Positions 36,093-44,257 of a stretch of DNA of 53,585 bases are shown here, one piece after another. The notes under the pieces were generated by a model, which saw only the letters and a list, made by a program, of their open reading frames with translations, made no database searches and was not told the origin of the DNA. Position numbers and translations under genes: made by a program. The DNA comes from Verrucomicrobiota bacterium (GTDB lineage: Bacteria > Verrucomicrobiota > Verrucomicrobiia > Limisphaerales > JAHDYP01), in the NCBI GenBank assembly GCA_023383055.1, contig JAHDYP010000031.1, positions 1 through 53,585 on the forward strand, read 5' to 3'. Positions within the stretch are counted from its first letter, which is position 1, and each line of letters opens with the position of its first letter.

Positions 36093-37700
36093 ATGAGATC
36101 AATGATGTTCCGCGCGGCTGTCGCCGCCATGGTTGTCTGCTGGGGGTGTTCCGGCCGGTTGCACGGCCAGGCTCCGACGTCGGACCTGCTGGCCAGCTAC
36201 CACTTTGTTGGCGGCGCCCAGTTGTCCAGCCGGTCCGACAGCACCACGCTGCGAGAGATCATGGGTCTCCCCCAGACGCACGCCCTGGCCAGGTACGTCC
36301 TGGACCGTTTGGCCCAGGCACCGCGGACGCTGTTTCCAGACGCGGTCGACACCACCCAAGCCGCCAAGGGCAAAGCCTTGCTCCGCGAGATGCTCGATGA
36401 CCTCTTTCCGCGCGAGTCATTCCTCGACGTTCGCGGCCGGGCGGGCACCGCCCCCGGGTGGATCTTTGGGATCGCGCTGTCGGACGAACGCGCCGCTTTG
36501 TGGCAGGCGAACCTCTCGGAGTTGATGGCCCTCTGGAAACTGGGCACGCCCGATATCGGGGAACAGGCCGGATTGAAGGTAGCCACGGTCAAAGCGGGGC
36601 AGGGCGCAACGGTGGTGCGTTGGACGCGAAGCGGGGAATGGCTGCTATTGGGCGTGGGCGGGGAGCGGTTCGAGGCCTGGGATCATATGCTGACCACCGT
36701 CCGGCAATCGCAGCGGCCCCGTCCGACGCTTGCCGGCGAATGGCTCAAAGCCGAGTTCAACCTGGCCCGTTGGGCGACTCCCGCGGGGTTGCCGAACTGG
36801 ACGGTCTGGCCTCAGGTGAAGCTGAGCGCCGCCGGTCGCGAGGCGGATGTTCGGCTCACTTCGAGCCTGGTCTTTGCCGAGGATATGACCGGCCCGCTCG
36901 ATCCGTGGCAGGTCCCGACCAACATCATTCAAGAACCGCTGATCAGCTTCACGGCCTGGCGCGGAGCCCGGCCCTGGCTGAGCCGGTTGGACGTGCTGGC
37001 GCGTTTGGGATTGGCGCCCGCGCCGAATGAAGTCTATTTCTGGGCTCAGTCCCTGAGCGTGCCGCAGTCGTTGGTGGCCTTTCCGGCAGAGGACCCCACC
37101 AACCGGGTGAAGGCAATGCTGGCACCCGCCCTCGAAATGGTTCCGGCTGGTTGGCGGGAGCGGGGGTTGGGTCAGATCGAATGGCAGGAGGAAGCCCACC
37201 AGTTGGTCTGGAGATCCCTGCCCCTATTGTTTCCCCATCTTCGACCCGCCAAGGACGGTGGGCGAGGGTTCATCACCGGCGGGTTGTTTCCGGCCCTGCA
37301 GACGACCAACGCGCCGCCGCAGGAATTGCTCAACCAGTTTATCGGCAAGCCCGACCTCGTTTATTACAACTGGGAAATCACCGCCCGCAGGCTGATGCAG
37401 TTGCGGCTGCAATTCCAGTTGGCGGGCATGGTCAGCGGGAAAGCCGTGCTCCTGACCAACAGCCCCGCGCTGCCGTGGCTCATCGAGCTGGAACAACGCC
37501 TCGGCAACTCCGCCACCGAAGTGGTCGCGGTCTCGCCCAGGCAATGGTCGCTCACCCGGCGGGCGCCCATCGGTTTGACCGCAACCGAAATAGCGGCCGC
37601 GCTCTGCTGGTTCGATAGCCTCGATTTTCCCAAGCTCACCCTGAGATTGCCGGATCGGTCGGCGCCCAGACCCAGTCCGAAAGCCCCCCGAAAGCGGTGA
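36093..37700 (+). CDS. Secreted hypothetical protein, 535 aa
   Basis: ATG 36093 is chosen because a signal peptide follows at once (MRSMMFRAAVAAMVVCWGCSG, then RLHGQAPTSD); the upstream open frame overlaps the caspase-like gene. A lipoprotein signal is possible, but the box before the Cys is poor, so signal peptidase I is as likely. The mature part begins SDLLASYHFVGGAQLS and contains LISFTAWRGARPWLSRLDVL and NQFIGKPDLVYYNWEITARR. I recall large secreted proteins of this layout from Verrucomicrobiota but know no function. It starts 70 bases after the caspase-like gene and may be the last member of that run; pdxJ follows after 12 bases. Confidence 0.8.
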   Translation: MRSMMFRAAVAAMVVCWGCSGRLHGQAPTSDLLASYHFVGGAQLSSRSDSTTLREIMGLPQTHALARYVLDRLAQAPRTLFPDAVDTTQAAKGKALLREMLDDLFPRESFLDVRGRAGTAPGWIFGIALSDERAALWQANLSELMALWKLGTPDIGEQAGLKVATVKAGQGATVVRWTRSGEWLLLGVGGERFEAWDHMLTTVRQSQRPRPTLAGEWLKAEFNLARWATPAGLPNWTVWPQVKLSAAGREADVRLTSSLVFAEDMTGPLDPWQVPTNIIQEPLISFTAWRGARPWLSRLDVLARLGLAPAPNEVYFWAQSLSVPQSLVAFPAEDPTNRVKAMLAPALEMVPAGWRERGLGQIEWQEEAHQLVWRSLPLLFPHLRPAKDGGRGFITGGLFPALQTTNAPPQELLNQFIGKPDLVYYNWEITARRLMQLRLQFQLAGMVSGKAVLLTNSPALPWLIELEQRLGNSATEVVAVSPRQWSLTRRAPIGLTATEIAAALCWFDSLDFPKLTLRLPDRSAPRPSPKAPRKR

Positions 37701-37712
37701 CGAAGGCGAGTC

Positions 37713-38507
37713 ATGCTCAAGCTGGGTGTCAACATCGATCACGTGGCCACGGTCCGGGAAGCCCGCTACCGCGGCCGACCCGTGGGTGAACCGGATCCCG
37801 TCGCCGCCGCCCTGCTGTGCGAGGAGGCGGGTGCTCACGGTATCACCGCGCATCTGCGTGAGGACCGCCGCCACATTCAGGACCGCGACGTCTGGGCCTT
37901 GCGCGAGAAAATCGGCACCCGGTTGAACCTCGAGATGGCCAATGTGCCATCGATCGTCGACATCGCGCTGCGGCTCGAGCCGGACATTGTCTGCCTGGTT
38001 CCCGAGCGTCGCGAGGAATTGACCACGGAAGGTGGTTTGGACGTGCAGGCGCAAGTGGCGGCCGTGCAGGCATCCTGCCGCCGGTTCCGCCAGGGGAACA
38101 TCGAGATCAGCCTGTTCATCGACCCGGACCTTAACCAGGTGAAGGCTGCGGCGGCCACGGGAGCCGGTTTCATCGAATTGCACACCGGCGCCTTTGCGGA
38201 GCACTACCACGATCCCGTTGCGGGTGAACGTGAACTGAATCGACTGGCCGCCGCCGCGGAAGCGGCCCACGCCTTGGGATTGCGGGTGAACGCCGGGCAC
38301 GGCCTAAACTACGAGAATGTGCCGGCGCTGCTGCGGGTGCCGTACCTGGTCGAGCTGAATATCGGGCACAGCCTGGTGAGTCGCGCCATCACCGTGGGAC
38401 TCGCCGCCGCCGTGCGCGAGATGCTCGCCGCCATGGCCGGTTACACCGGCGGCAGCCCCGGTCCATCGGCCGGGCCAACCCCCGGAACCAACCCGACCAA
38501 GACATGA
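37713..38507 (+). CDS. pdxJ: Pyridoxine 5'-phosphate synthase
   Basis: 264 residues. It condenses 1-deoxyxylulose 5-phosphate with 3-amino-2-oxopropyl phosphate to pyridoxine 5'-phosphate, the ring-closing step of vitamin B6 synthesis by the DXP route. The conserved GVNIDHVATVREAR (N7, H10), HLREDRRHI (H47, R49, D51, R52), LNLEMA (E74) and VNAGHGLNYENV (H196) are all present, as is the C-terminal ELNIGHSLVSRAITVGL. A proline/glycine-rich tail of about 25 residues follows the domain. ATG 37713 has GAAGGCGAG upstream as a ribosome-binding site. The stop overlaps acpS (ATGA), the same pdxJ-acpS order seen in many bacteria. Confidence 0.98.
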   Translation: MLKLGVNIDHVATVREARYRGRPVGEPDPVAAALLCEEAGAHGITAHLREDRRHIQDRDVWALREKIGTRLNLEMANVPSIVDIALRLEPDIVCLVPERREELTTEGGLDVQAQVAAVQASCRRFRQGNIEISLFIDPDLNQVKAAAATGAGFIELHTGAFAEHYHDPVAGERELNRLAAAAEAAHALGLRVNAGHGLNYENVPALLRVPYLVELNIGHSLVSRAITVGLAAAVREMLAAMAGYTGGSPGPSAGPTPGTNPTKT

Positions 38508-38914
38508 TCCTGGGCACCGGCGTGGATATCATCGAGGTCGACCGCATTCGGGGTTCCTACGAGCGGTTTGGGGAGCGGTTTGTCCGCCGGATTCTCAGCG
38601 ACAGCGAGCTCGGTTATTGCCTGGCTCACCGCGATCCGGCGCCGTTCCTGGCCGCGCGGTTCGCCGCGAAAGAGGCGATCTCAAAAGCCTTCGGCACCGG
38701 CATCGGCGGCCAGTTGGGCTGGCAGGACATGGAAGTGGGCCGGAAATCAACCGGCGAACCCTTCGTCATCCTGCATGACCAGGGCCTGCTCCTGCTCAAG
38801 GAACGGGGCGCCGACCACGTGCATCTGACCCTTAGCCATACCCAGGTTTACGCCGTGGCCATGGCGCTGCTGGAATGTCGGAGCTCCGCCGCCCCGCCGG
38901 CTACCACCGCCTGA
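38504..38914 (+). CDS. acpS: Holo-[acyl-carrier-protein] synthase
   Basis: 136 residues. It transfers 4'-phosphopantetheine from CoA to acyl carrier protein, enabling fatty acid synthesis. Motifs are MILGTGVDIIEVDRI with Mg-binding D8, RFAAKEAISKAFGTGIG with E57 and K61, and HLTLSHTQVYAVAMALLE. The length is normal plus a tail of about 12 residues. The start codon overlaps the pdxJ stop by four bases, so translation is coupled. It is convergent with the DEAD-box helicase gene 86 bases away; no T-run terminator is visible between them. Confidence 0.97.
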   Translation: MILGTGVDIIEVDRIRGSYERFGERFVRRILSDSELGYCLAHRDPAPFLAARFAAKEAISKAFGTGIGGQLGWQDMEVGRKSTGEPFVILHDQGLLLLKERGADHVHLTLSHTQVYAVAMALLECRSSAAPPATTA

Positions 38915-39000
38915 GCGGGGACCCGGGTGGCCGGTTTAAGGGCCGAATCAGCCGCTCGCTCCCGGTTGTTCCCGTGGTCGAAGAAATCCGCAGTTCGCCT

Positions 39001-40233
39001 TTACCGGCGTTTTTTGGACGGGGCGTAGAAGTAACCGCCGCGGATGCGGGCGCCGCGGGCGCGGCCGGCGACGACGCCGCGTTTTTCGAGGCTATCGTCG
39101 AACAGGGTGGTGTAGGTGTAGTTGAAGTTGGGCAGTTTCAGGCGCTCGATTTTGCGGCAGATGAACCGTTCGATGGCGTCCATGTGCGGGCCATCCTCGG
39201 CGACCATGAGGGTGAAGGCGTCGCCGGTGGCCTGGGCGCGGCCCGTGCGGCCGATGCGATGGACGTAATCCTCGGGATGTTGCGGGACGTCGTAGTTGAT
39301 GACGTGGCTGACGTCGGCAATGTCGAGCCCGCGGGCCGCGATGTCCGTGGCCACCAGCGCCTCGAACTTGCCGTCGCGGAAACCGCGCAGGGCCTGCTCC
39401 CGTTCGCGCTGGGTGCGGTTCGAGTGGAGGACGGCGACGGCGTGGTTGTTACGGCGGAGCACATTGGCAATGCGATCGGCGCGATGTTTGGTCCGGCAGA
39501 AGATGATCGCGGAATCGTAGTTCACCGCCTCGAGCAGGGCGAGGAGCAGATCGGATTTCTGCTGGTCCGAAACCGGATAGACCGCGTGACGGACGGTCTC
39601 GGCCGGCGAGCGTCGGATGCCGATCTCGATGGTTTCCGGGGTCTTCATCGCCCAGCGCACCAGCGTCTCGATCTCGGGCGGGATGGTGGCTGAAAAGAGC
39701 GAGGTCTGGCGATTGCGGGGGCAGCGTTCGATGATGCGCCGCACATCGGGCAGGAAACCCATGTCCAACATGCGGTCGGCCTCGTCCAACACCAGAAACT
39801 CGATCCGGTCGAGCTTGCAGGTGCCCCGCTGGATATGATCGAGCAGCCGCCCCGGGGTGGCCACGATGATGTCGACCCCTTTCTTGAGCTGTTCGAGCTG
39901 TTTGCCATAGCCCACCCCGCCGTAGAGAACGGCAATGTCCAGCGTCGCGAAGCGGGCGAGATCGCGAAACGCCGTCTCCACCTGGGCGGCCAATTCGCGC
40001 GTTGGCTCGAGAATCAACGCCCGGGCGTGCCCGGCGGGTTGGTCGAGCCGATGCAGAATCGGGAGGGCGAAGGCGGCGGTCTTGCCCGTGCCGGTCTGGG
40101 CGCTCCCGATCAGGTCTTTGCCCTCGAGCATCAGCGGGATGGCTCGGAGTTGGATGGGGGTGGGTTCGACATAGCCCATCGCCCGAATGCCATCCATGAG
40201 CGGGCGGGAAAGACCGAATTTGGAAAACGCCAT
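39001..40233 (-). CDS. rhlE: DEAD-box ATP-dependent RNA helicase (RhlE-like)
   Basis: 410 residues with every core motif: Q motif (GYVEPTPIQLRAIP), I (AQTGTGKT), Ia (PTRELAAQV), Ib (TPGRLLD), II (DEAD), III (SAT), IV (IIFCRTKHRAD), V (ATDIAARGLDI) and VI (HRIGRTGRAQ). The C-terminal extension is short and basic (about 375-410, ending APSKKRR), as in RhlE-type helicases that remodel ribosomal or messenger RNA. The subfamily name is by resemblance. It stands alone; the next upstream gene on the strand is 69 bases away. Confidence 0.93.
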   Translation of the reverse strand: MAFSKFGLSRPLMDGIRAMGYVEPTPIQLRAIPLMLEGKDLIGSAQTGTGKTAAFALPILHRLDQPAGHARALILEPTRELAAQVETAFRDLARFATLDIAVLYGGVGYGKQLEQLKKGVDIIVATPGRLLDHIQRGTCKLDRIEFLVLDEADRMLDMGFLPDVRRIIERCPRNRQTSLFSATIPPEIETLVRWAMKTPETIEIGIRRSPAETVRHAVYPVSDQQKSDLLLALLEAVNYDSAIIFCRTKHRADRIANVLRRNNHAVAVLHSNRTQREREQALRGFRDGKFEALVATDIAARGLDIADVSHVINYDVPQHPEDYVHRIGRTGRAQATGDAFTLMVAEDGPHMDAIERFICRKIERLKLPNFNYTYTTLFDDSLEKRGVVAGRARGARIRGGYFYAPSKKRR

Positions 40234-40302
40234 GAACGGACTCTAGCTGGGCCGGAACGGGGAAGCGAGGGCAAATTGGCGGCGAAGCGGCGGGGGCGCC
40301 GA

Positions 40303-40554
40303 TCAGTGGGCGGCGCCAGGAGCGGAAGGAGAGGATTGCGTTTCGGGTGCGTCAGGTCGAGGGGCGGCGGGGAGCTTCACGGAGAAGCGTCTTGCGGTTT
40401 CGGCGATGTCGGCGGCGTCTCGGTCCAGGAGTCCCGCGATGGCGTCGGTGCGGTAGCCCTGGACCAGAAGGGCGAGGAAGAGGCCGAGTTCGCGCTTTGA
40501 CCACGGCCGGTGTGGTTCCGCATCGAGGGCGATGTCGAGGTTGGAAGTGAACAT
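40303..40554 (-). CDS. Small hypothetical protein, possible DNA-binding fold
   Basis: 83 residues. The middle (HRPWSKRELGLFLALLVQG, then YRTDAIAGLLDRDAADIAETARRF) has the pattern of a three-helix GcrA/SANT-like unit, with a tryptophan, an acidic helix and a likely recognition helix. That resemblance is inference. The tail is proline/alanine-rich. It lies 26 bases after the membrane protein gene and 69 before the helicase gene, all in one orientation, so it could share a transcript with either. No function is known to me. Confidence 0.65.
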   Translation of the reverse strand: MFTSNLDIALDAEPHRPWSKRELGLFLALLVQGYRTDAIAGLLDRDAADIAETARRFSVKLPAAPRPDAPETQSSPSAPGAAH

Positions 40555-40580
40555 GGTGGTGGGCGAGGCGGGTTAGCCGG

Positions 40581-41369
40581 TTAGTCGGACGCGGCCAGGT
40601 AGAGGAGAGCGACGTAGTTGAATCCGGGGATCAGGAGGATCAGGGCCAGCCAAGGGCTTTTGCCGCGCGCCATGCTGATGCGCACAGACCAGGCGATCCA
40701 GAGGGTGGCACAGGCGAGACCGGCGGCGGCGTCGCAGAGCAGGGCGAGTTGATTCGATTGGAAACGGGCATACGCAGCGCCGGCGGAAATGATCAGCCAG
40801 AGGAGGGCCCAGGCGGGAGACAATCGGGCGGCGCGGAGCAGCGGCAGAATCTGGAAGAAGGGAAGCCACACGCTGATGCCGGGCTCGGTGCCGGTGCGGA
40901 CGCAGATGACCCAGAAGAGGTAGCTGGTGTAAAGGTAGAGGCCAGCGACAAGGCAGATGAAGAGGGCGGCGCCGGCGAGACTGTACCAGCGGGTGGATCC
41001 GGGTTCGAGGGCGGATTTGATCCAGGCCCGCAAGCGCTCGAGCGGCCCCCCGGCGAGGGATGCCGCATCGAGGCTTTCCAGGGCGGGCGAATCAAAGCCG
41101 AGGGCCCGGCGGACCGCCGGTTCGAGTTCGGCGGTTGGGAAGCTGATCAGGCCTCCTCGATGGCTGAACATGACCAGTGATTCGGTGCGGCCGAACACGA
41201 CGGCGTTGGTCAGGGTCTGGCTGCCGACGGTGAGGGTTTCGAAGATGCGATCGGCGGCGAACGCATCGGTCGGCAGGCCGGCCGGGGCCGCAAGCCAGAG
41301 CAGGGCGATCCGGCTAGCGAACCACGCCGCCGCGGAGCGGGGAAGCGGGACGAGACCGGCAATTTTCAT
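40581..41369 (-). CDS. Membrane protein with extracytoplasmic N-terminal domain
   Basis: 262 residues. A signal-like segment (about 14-40, ending TDAFAAD) is followed by a small beta domain (about 42-95: LTVGSQTLTNAVVFGRTES, MFSHRGGLISFP), the kind of sequence seen in secreted proteins that read T-x-G-x-x-Y-x-x-V-x-V. A linker comes next, then four or five helices (about 130-260, including WYSLAGAALFICLVAGLYLYTSY and the last FNYVALLYLA). Its ATG overlaps the stop of the response regulator gene (ATGA), so the two are coupled. No known family is recognised with confidence. Confidence 0.75.
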   Translation of the reverse strand: MKIAGLVPLPRSAAAWFASRIALLWLAAPAGLPTDAFAADRIFETLTVGSQTLTNAVVFGRTESLVMFSHRGGLISFPTAELEPAVRRALGFDSPALESLDAASLAGGPLERLRAWIKSALEPGSTRWYSLAGAALFICLVAGLYLYTSYLFWVICVRTGTEPGISVWLPFFQILPLLRAARLSPAWALLWLIISAGAAYARFQSNQLALLCDAAAGLACATLWIAWSVRISMARGKSPWLALILLIPGFNYVALLYLAASD

Positions 41370-41761
41370 GGGTGCCGGGCTCGGTTATTGCCGGGTTCGA
41401 GAATGTCATCGATGAGGGACATGACTTCCCGGCTGTTGACGGGTTTGGCGATGAAGAGGCGTCCGCCGACTCGACCCCAGGCTCCTCCGAGTTCCTCCTT
41501 ACGCACCGCGGCGGTGAGAAACAGAATCGGCGTATCGCGAAAGTCCGAGTCCTGTCGCAGTTGGTGAGCGAGGTCGCCGCCGGACAACCGTGGCATCATG
41601 ACATCAGTGAGGATGAGATCGGGTTGAAACTCGCGGGCACAAACCAGCGCGCAGCAGGCATCGTTCTCCTCGCGAACGGTGTAGCGACCAGTCTGTTCCA
41701 GGGTCCACTTGAGCAGGCGGCTGATGCTCGCGTCGTCGTCGATAACCATGACCTTCTTCAT
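41366..41761 (-). CDS. Single-domain response regulator (receiver)
   Basis: 131 residues from ATG 41761 (MKKVMVIDDDASISR); an ATG three codons earlier at 41770 is also possible. A CheY-like receiver with the acidic pair (IDDD), the phospho-acceptor in PDLILTDVMMPRLSGG, the Thr/Ser switch in ILFLTAA and the lysine in FIAKPVNSRE. No output domain, so it must act by protein contact or phosphotransfer. Its stop overlaps the start of the membrane protein gene downstream. The NarL-type regulator lies 119 bases upstream on the same strand. Confidence 0.9.
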   Translation of the reverse strand: MKKVMVIDDDASISRLLKWTLEQTGRYTVREENDACCALVCAREFQPDLILTDVMMPRLSGGDLAHQLRQDSDFRDTPILFLTAAVRKEELGGAWGRVGGRLFIAKPVNSREVMSLIDDILEPGNNRARHP

Positions 41762-41888
41762 AGTAATCATAACGCAGCCAACATCGGGCCGCTGCCGGGT
41801 TTGTGCTAGTCGGTGAGAGACGGCATTGTCTGTCGGCGTTTGGCCTACGCCGGGTGCTTCAGGGGCCGGGGAAGCGCAAGAGGCGAGG

Positions 41889-42563
41889 TCAGTCGACCAA
41901 GCCGTGCAGGATGGCGAAGCGCATGAGTTGCGCGGTGGTTTGCAGATTCAGTTTCTGCAGGATGCGCGTGCGGTAGGTGCTGACGGTCTTGGCGCTGAGA
42001 TGCAGGGTGGCGGCGATTTCCTTGGGGGCTTTGGCGGCGGCGATGAGCCGGAGCACCTCGCGCTCACGATTCGAGAGCGATTCGAGAGGACCGGTGTCGG
42101 TCCCGGTGCCCAGCGCGAGGGCGATTTCCCCGGCGAGGTCGGGGCTGACGTAACGGCCGCCCTGGAGAACTTTGGCGACGGCGGTCAGCAGTTCCTGGGC
42201 GGCGCTGGTCTTGGTGAGGAAGCCGGCGGCGCCATGCCGGAGCACGCGCAAGGCAAGTTCGCTGTGACAGTTTCCGCTTACGATCAGAACCGGCATCCTG
42301 GGGCGGGCAGCCCGGACATCCTGCAGGATATCGAGTCCGCTCCGGCCGGGCATGGACACATCCATGAGCACCAGATCCCAGGCTTCACGCTGGATCAGCG
42401 GCAGGGCTTCCTCGGCGCTTTGGGCCTCGGCGCAGACGGCGCCGGGCAAGCCGCGCTGGAGGGTCGCCTTTACGGCATCGCGGAAAAGAGGATGATCGTC
42501 AACCACCAGAATGCGGACAGGCCGGGAGCCGTCGGTTTCCGGGCGGGTGGCCATGGCGTTCAT
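41889..42563 (-). CDS. NarL/FixJ-family response regulator
   Basis: 224 residues from ATG 42563 (a TTG one codon earlier is less likely). The receiver domain has VDDHPLFRDA, DLVLMDVSMPGRSGLD with the phospho-acceptor and FLTKTSAAQE with the conserved lysine. The C-terminal LuxR-type helix-turn-helix (about 155-220) reads LSNREREVLRLIAAAKAPKE, then LHLSAKTVSTYRTRILQKL. It should act as a transcription factor when phosphorylated. It is divergent from the PAS protein gene 281 bases away, so the pair may be expressed from one intergenic region, and a cognate kinase is probably among the plus-strand genes. Confidence 0.93.
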   Translation of the reverse strand: MNAMATRPETDGSRPVRILVVDDHPLFRDAVKATLQRGLPGAVCAEAQSAEEALPLIQREAWDLVLMDVSMPGRSGLDILQDVRAARPRMPVLIVSGNCHSELALRVLRHGAAGFLTKTSAAQELLTAVAKVLQGGRYVSPDLAGEIALALGTGTDTGPLESLSNREREVLRLIAAAKAPKEIAATLHLSAKTVSTYRTRILQKLNLQTTAQLMRFAILHGLVD

Positions 42564-42844
42564 CAAGGTGGGATGCTACGAGGTCACGCCGGGCTGACAA
42601 GTCTCAAGTGGCCGGGACCGTGAGCACATGCCGGCGGCCGACATCCAGGGTTGAGTTCGGGTCCGGGTTTGGTATGCTCTGGCGCGTTCGTGAAAACGCG
42701 CGCACGCAGCATACTGGTGTTATTCATACCGGGAGGTCGCATCGAATTCGAAGCGCGGATGGCCCGTGTGGGATGGAAGCGGAGGTTTTCCCTGCTGCGT
42801 CCGGCCGGTGTTAAGCCGGTCTTCGTGGTCAGAAGCCTGGCGGC
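42564..42844. other. Divergent intergenic region, no gene seen
   Basis: 281 bases between the NarL-type regulator (minus) and the PAS protein (plus). One open frame on the plus strand from TTG 42651 to 42848 exists but has no ribosome-binding site and unconvincing composition. Promoters for both genes are expected here. I can point to no definite -35/-10 pair or operator. Confidence 0.4.
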
Positions 42845-43963
42845 ATGATGAGCTCGACGGAAGCCAATGGATCCGGGCCGCACCAGGGCCGCGAACGAAC
42901 CCTGGGGGAGGTCCAGCGGGAATTGGAGGCGGCCTATCGGCGGCTCGAGGAGGAGGGGGCGCGCCGGCGGCAACTCGAGGCCGAGTTGGAGACCCGGGTG
43001 GCGGTCCGAACGGCGGAGCTTGAGGCGGCGGCGGCGGCGCTGCGTGATAGCGAGGCGAAGTTTCGCGCTCTGGCGGAGGAATCGTTGGTGGGAGTGTATT
43101 TGATCCAGGATGGGCGCTTCCGCTATGCCAATGCCACCCAGGCCGCGATGCTCGGATACACGACCGAAGAGTTGCTCGCTCTGCCGTCGATTGTCGAGAC
43201 CGTGGCGGAGGAGGATCGGACGCGGGTGCTCGAGAACTTGCGGCCGCCGACCGGGGAAGCGCGGATGGTGCGCTACGAGTTCACCGCCCTGCGCAAGGAC
43301 GGAGAGAGGCGGGAGTTGGAGGTGCTGGGCGGAGTCTCGGTCTTTGACGGTCAGCCCGCGATCCTCGGCACGTCACAGGACATCACCGACCGCAAACGGG
43401 TGGAAACGACCCTACGCCAGCGGGTGGAGTTGCAGGATCAGGTGGGGAAGATCGCCGCCACAGTGCCGGGGATGATCTGTTCCTTTCAATTGCGTTCGGA
43501 CGGTTCGACTTGTATGCCGTTTGCCACCCCCGCGATCGAGGAGATCTATGGTCTGAGTCCCGAGGACGTGCGGGCCGATTTCGGGCCGGCGTTTGCACGC
43601 TTGCATCCCGATGATCTGGAGCGCGTGCAACGGACGATTGCGGAATCGGCCCGGAATCTCACCCCGTGGAGGGAGGTCTTTCGCGTGCGGCACCCGCGGA
43701 AGGGGGAACTCTGGGTGGAAGGCCATTCGGTGCCGCGGAAGCAGACTGACGGTGGCGTCCTCTGGCACGGATTCGTGCAGGACGTGACCGAGCGCAAGCG
43801 GACCGAGGTCAAGCTGGCTGAGCAACTCCGGGAACTCCAGCGGTGGCACGACGCCACACTGGGCCGGGAAGGACGCATCCTCGAATTGAAAAGGCAGGTG
43901 AACGAATTGCTGGTGAAAGCGGGCGAGCCTCCCCGATATCCGAGCGTCGAGGGCGACGACTGA
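42845..43963 (+). CDS. PAS-domain signalling protein without kinase domain
   Basis: 372 residues. An N-terminal coiled coil (about 15-75, rich in E, R and A) leads into two PAS domains, about 75-190 (AEESLVGVYLIQDGRFRYANA ending ITDRKR) and about 210-320 (ending VTERKR, with a PAC-type LWVEGHSVPRK). It ends with a helical tail RELQRWHDATLGREGRILEL followed by VNELLVKAGEPPRYPS, a sequence I know from the region before kinase domains in related proteins. No HisKA, HATPase or output domain follows; the stop comes at 43961-43963. It may be a sensory adaptor, or a sensor gene whose kinase part was separated. Confidence 0.85.
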   Translation: MMSSTEANGSGPHQGRERTLGEVQRELEAAYRRLEEEGARRRQLEAELETRVAVRTAELEAAAAALRDSEAKFRALAEESLVGVYLIQDGRFRYANATQAAMLGYTTEELLALPSIVETVAEEDRTRVLENLRPPTGEARMVRYEFTALRKDGERRELEVLGGVSVFDGQPAILGTSQDITDRKRVETTLRQRVELQDQVGKIAATVPGMICSFQLRSDGSTCMPFATPAIEEIYGLSPEDVRADFGPAFARLHPDDLERVQRTIAESARNLTPWREVFRVRHPRKGELWVEGHSVPRKQTDGGVLWHGFVQDVTERKRTEVKLAEQLRELQRWHDATLGREGRILELKRQVNELLVKAGEPPRYPSVEGDD

Positions 43964-43990
43964 CGGGTGAGGAGGCGTGTAGGCCAAAAC

Positions 43991-44006
43991 CTGATATGAT
44001 TATCAG
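43991..44006. other. Short inverted repeat between signalling genes
   Basis: CTGATATGATTATCAG has perfect 6-base arms around TGAT. It lies 28 bases after the PAS gene stop and about 250 before the membrane kinase start. It is small and may be an operator or chance. The 294-base gap 43964-44257 holds nothing else I can name. Confidence 0.3.
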
Positions 44007-44257
44007 CCATCGCGCGCATCGACAATTCGCGTCAGGCCGCTAGCTTTAGGGCATGACCGAGCGCGGTTTCATTCAGACTTCGGGTTGCCCCGGCGGGCCG
44101 GCGATGACGCGCCCGCGGCGGGTGGCCAGGCCCGCCCGCGAGCGGTCGGATTGGCGTGACATGCGGCGAGTTGCGGCCAGATCTCCGCGGTGTTGGATCC
44201 CCGCGGACGGCGCGCCTGTTTTGGCGTTCGTTTGCGATCGCCGGTGAGGCATACCCG

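Noticed and set aside
42651..42848. Short plus-strand frame overlapping the PAS gene start
   Set aside because: Starts at TTG without a ribosome-binding site; no recognisable sequence and only the overlap speaks for it.
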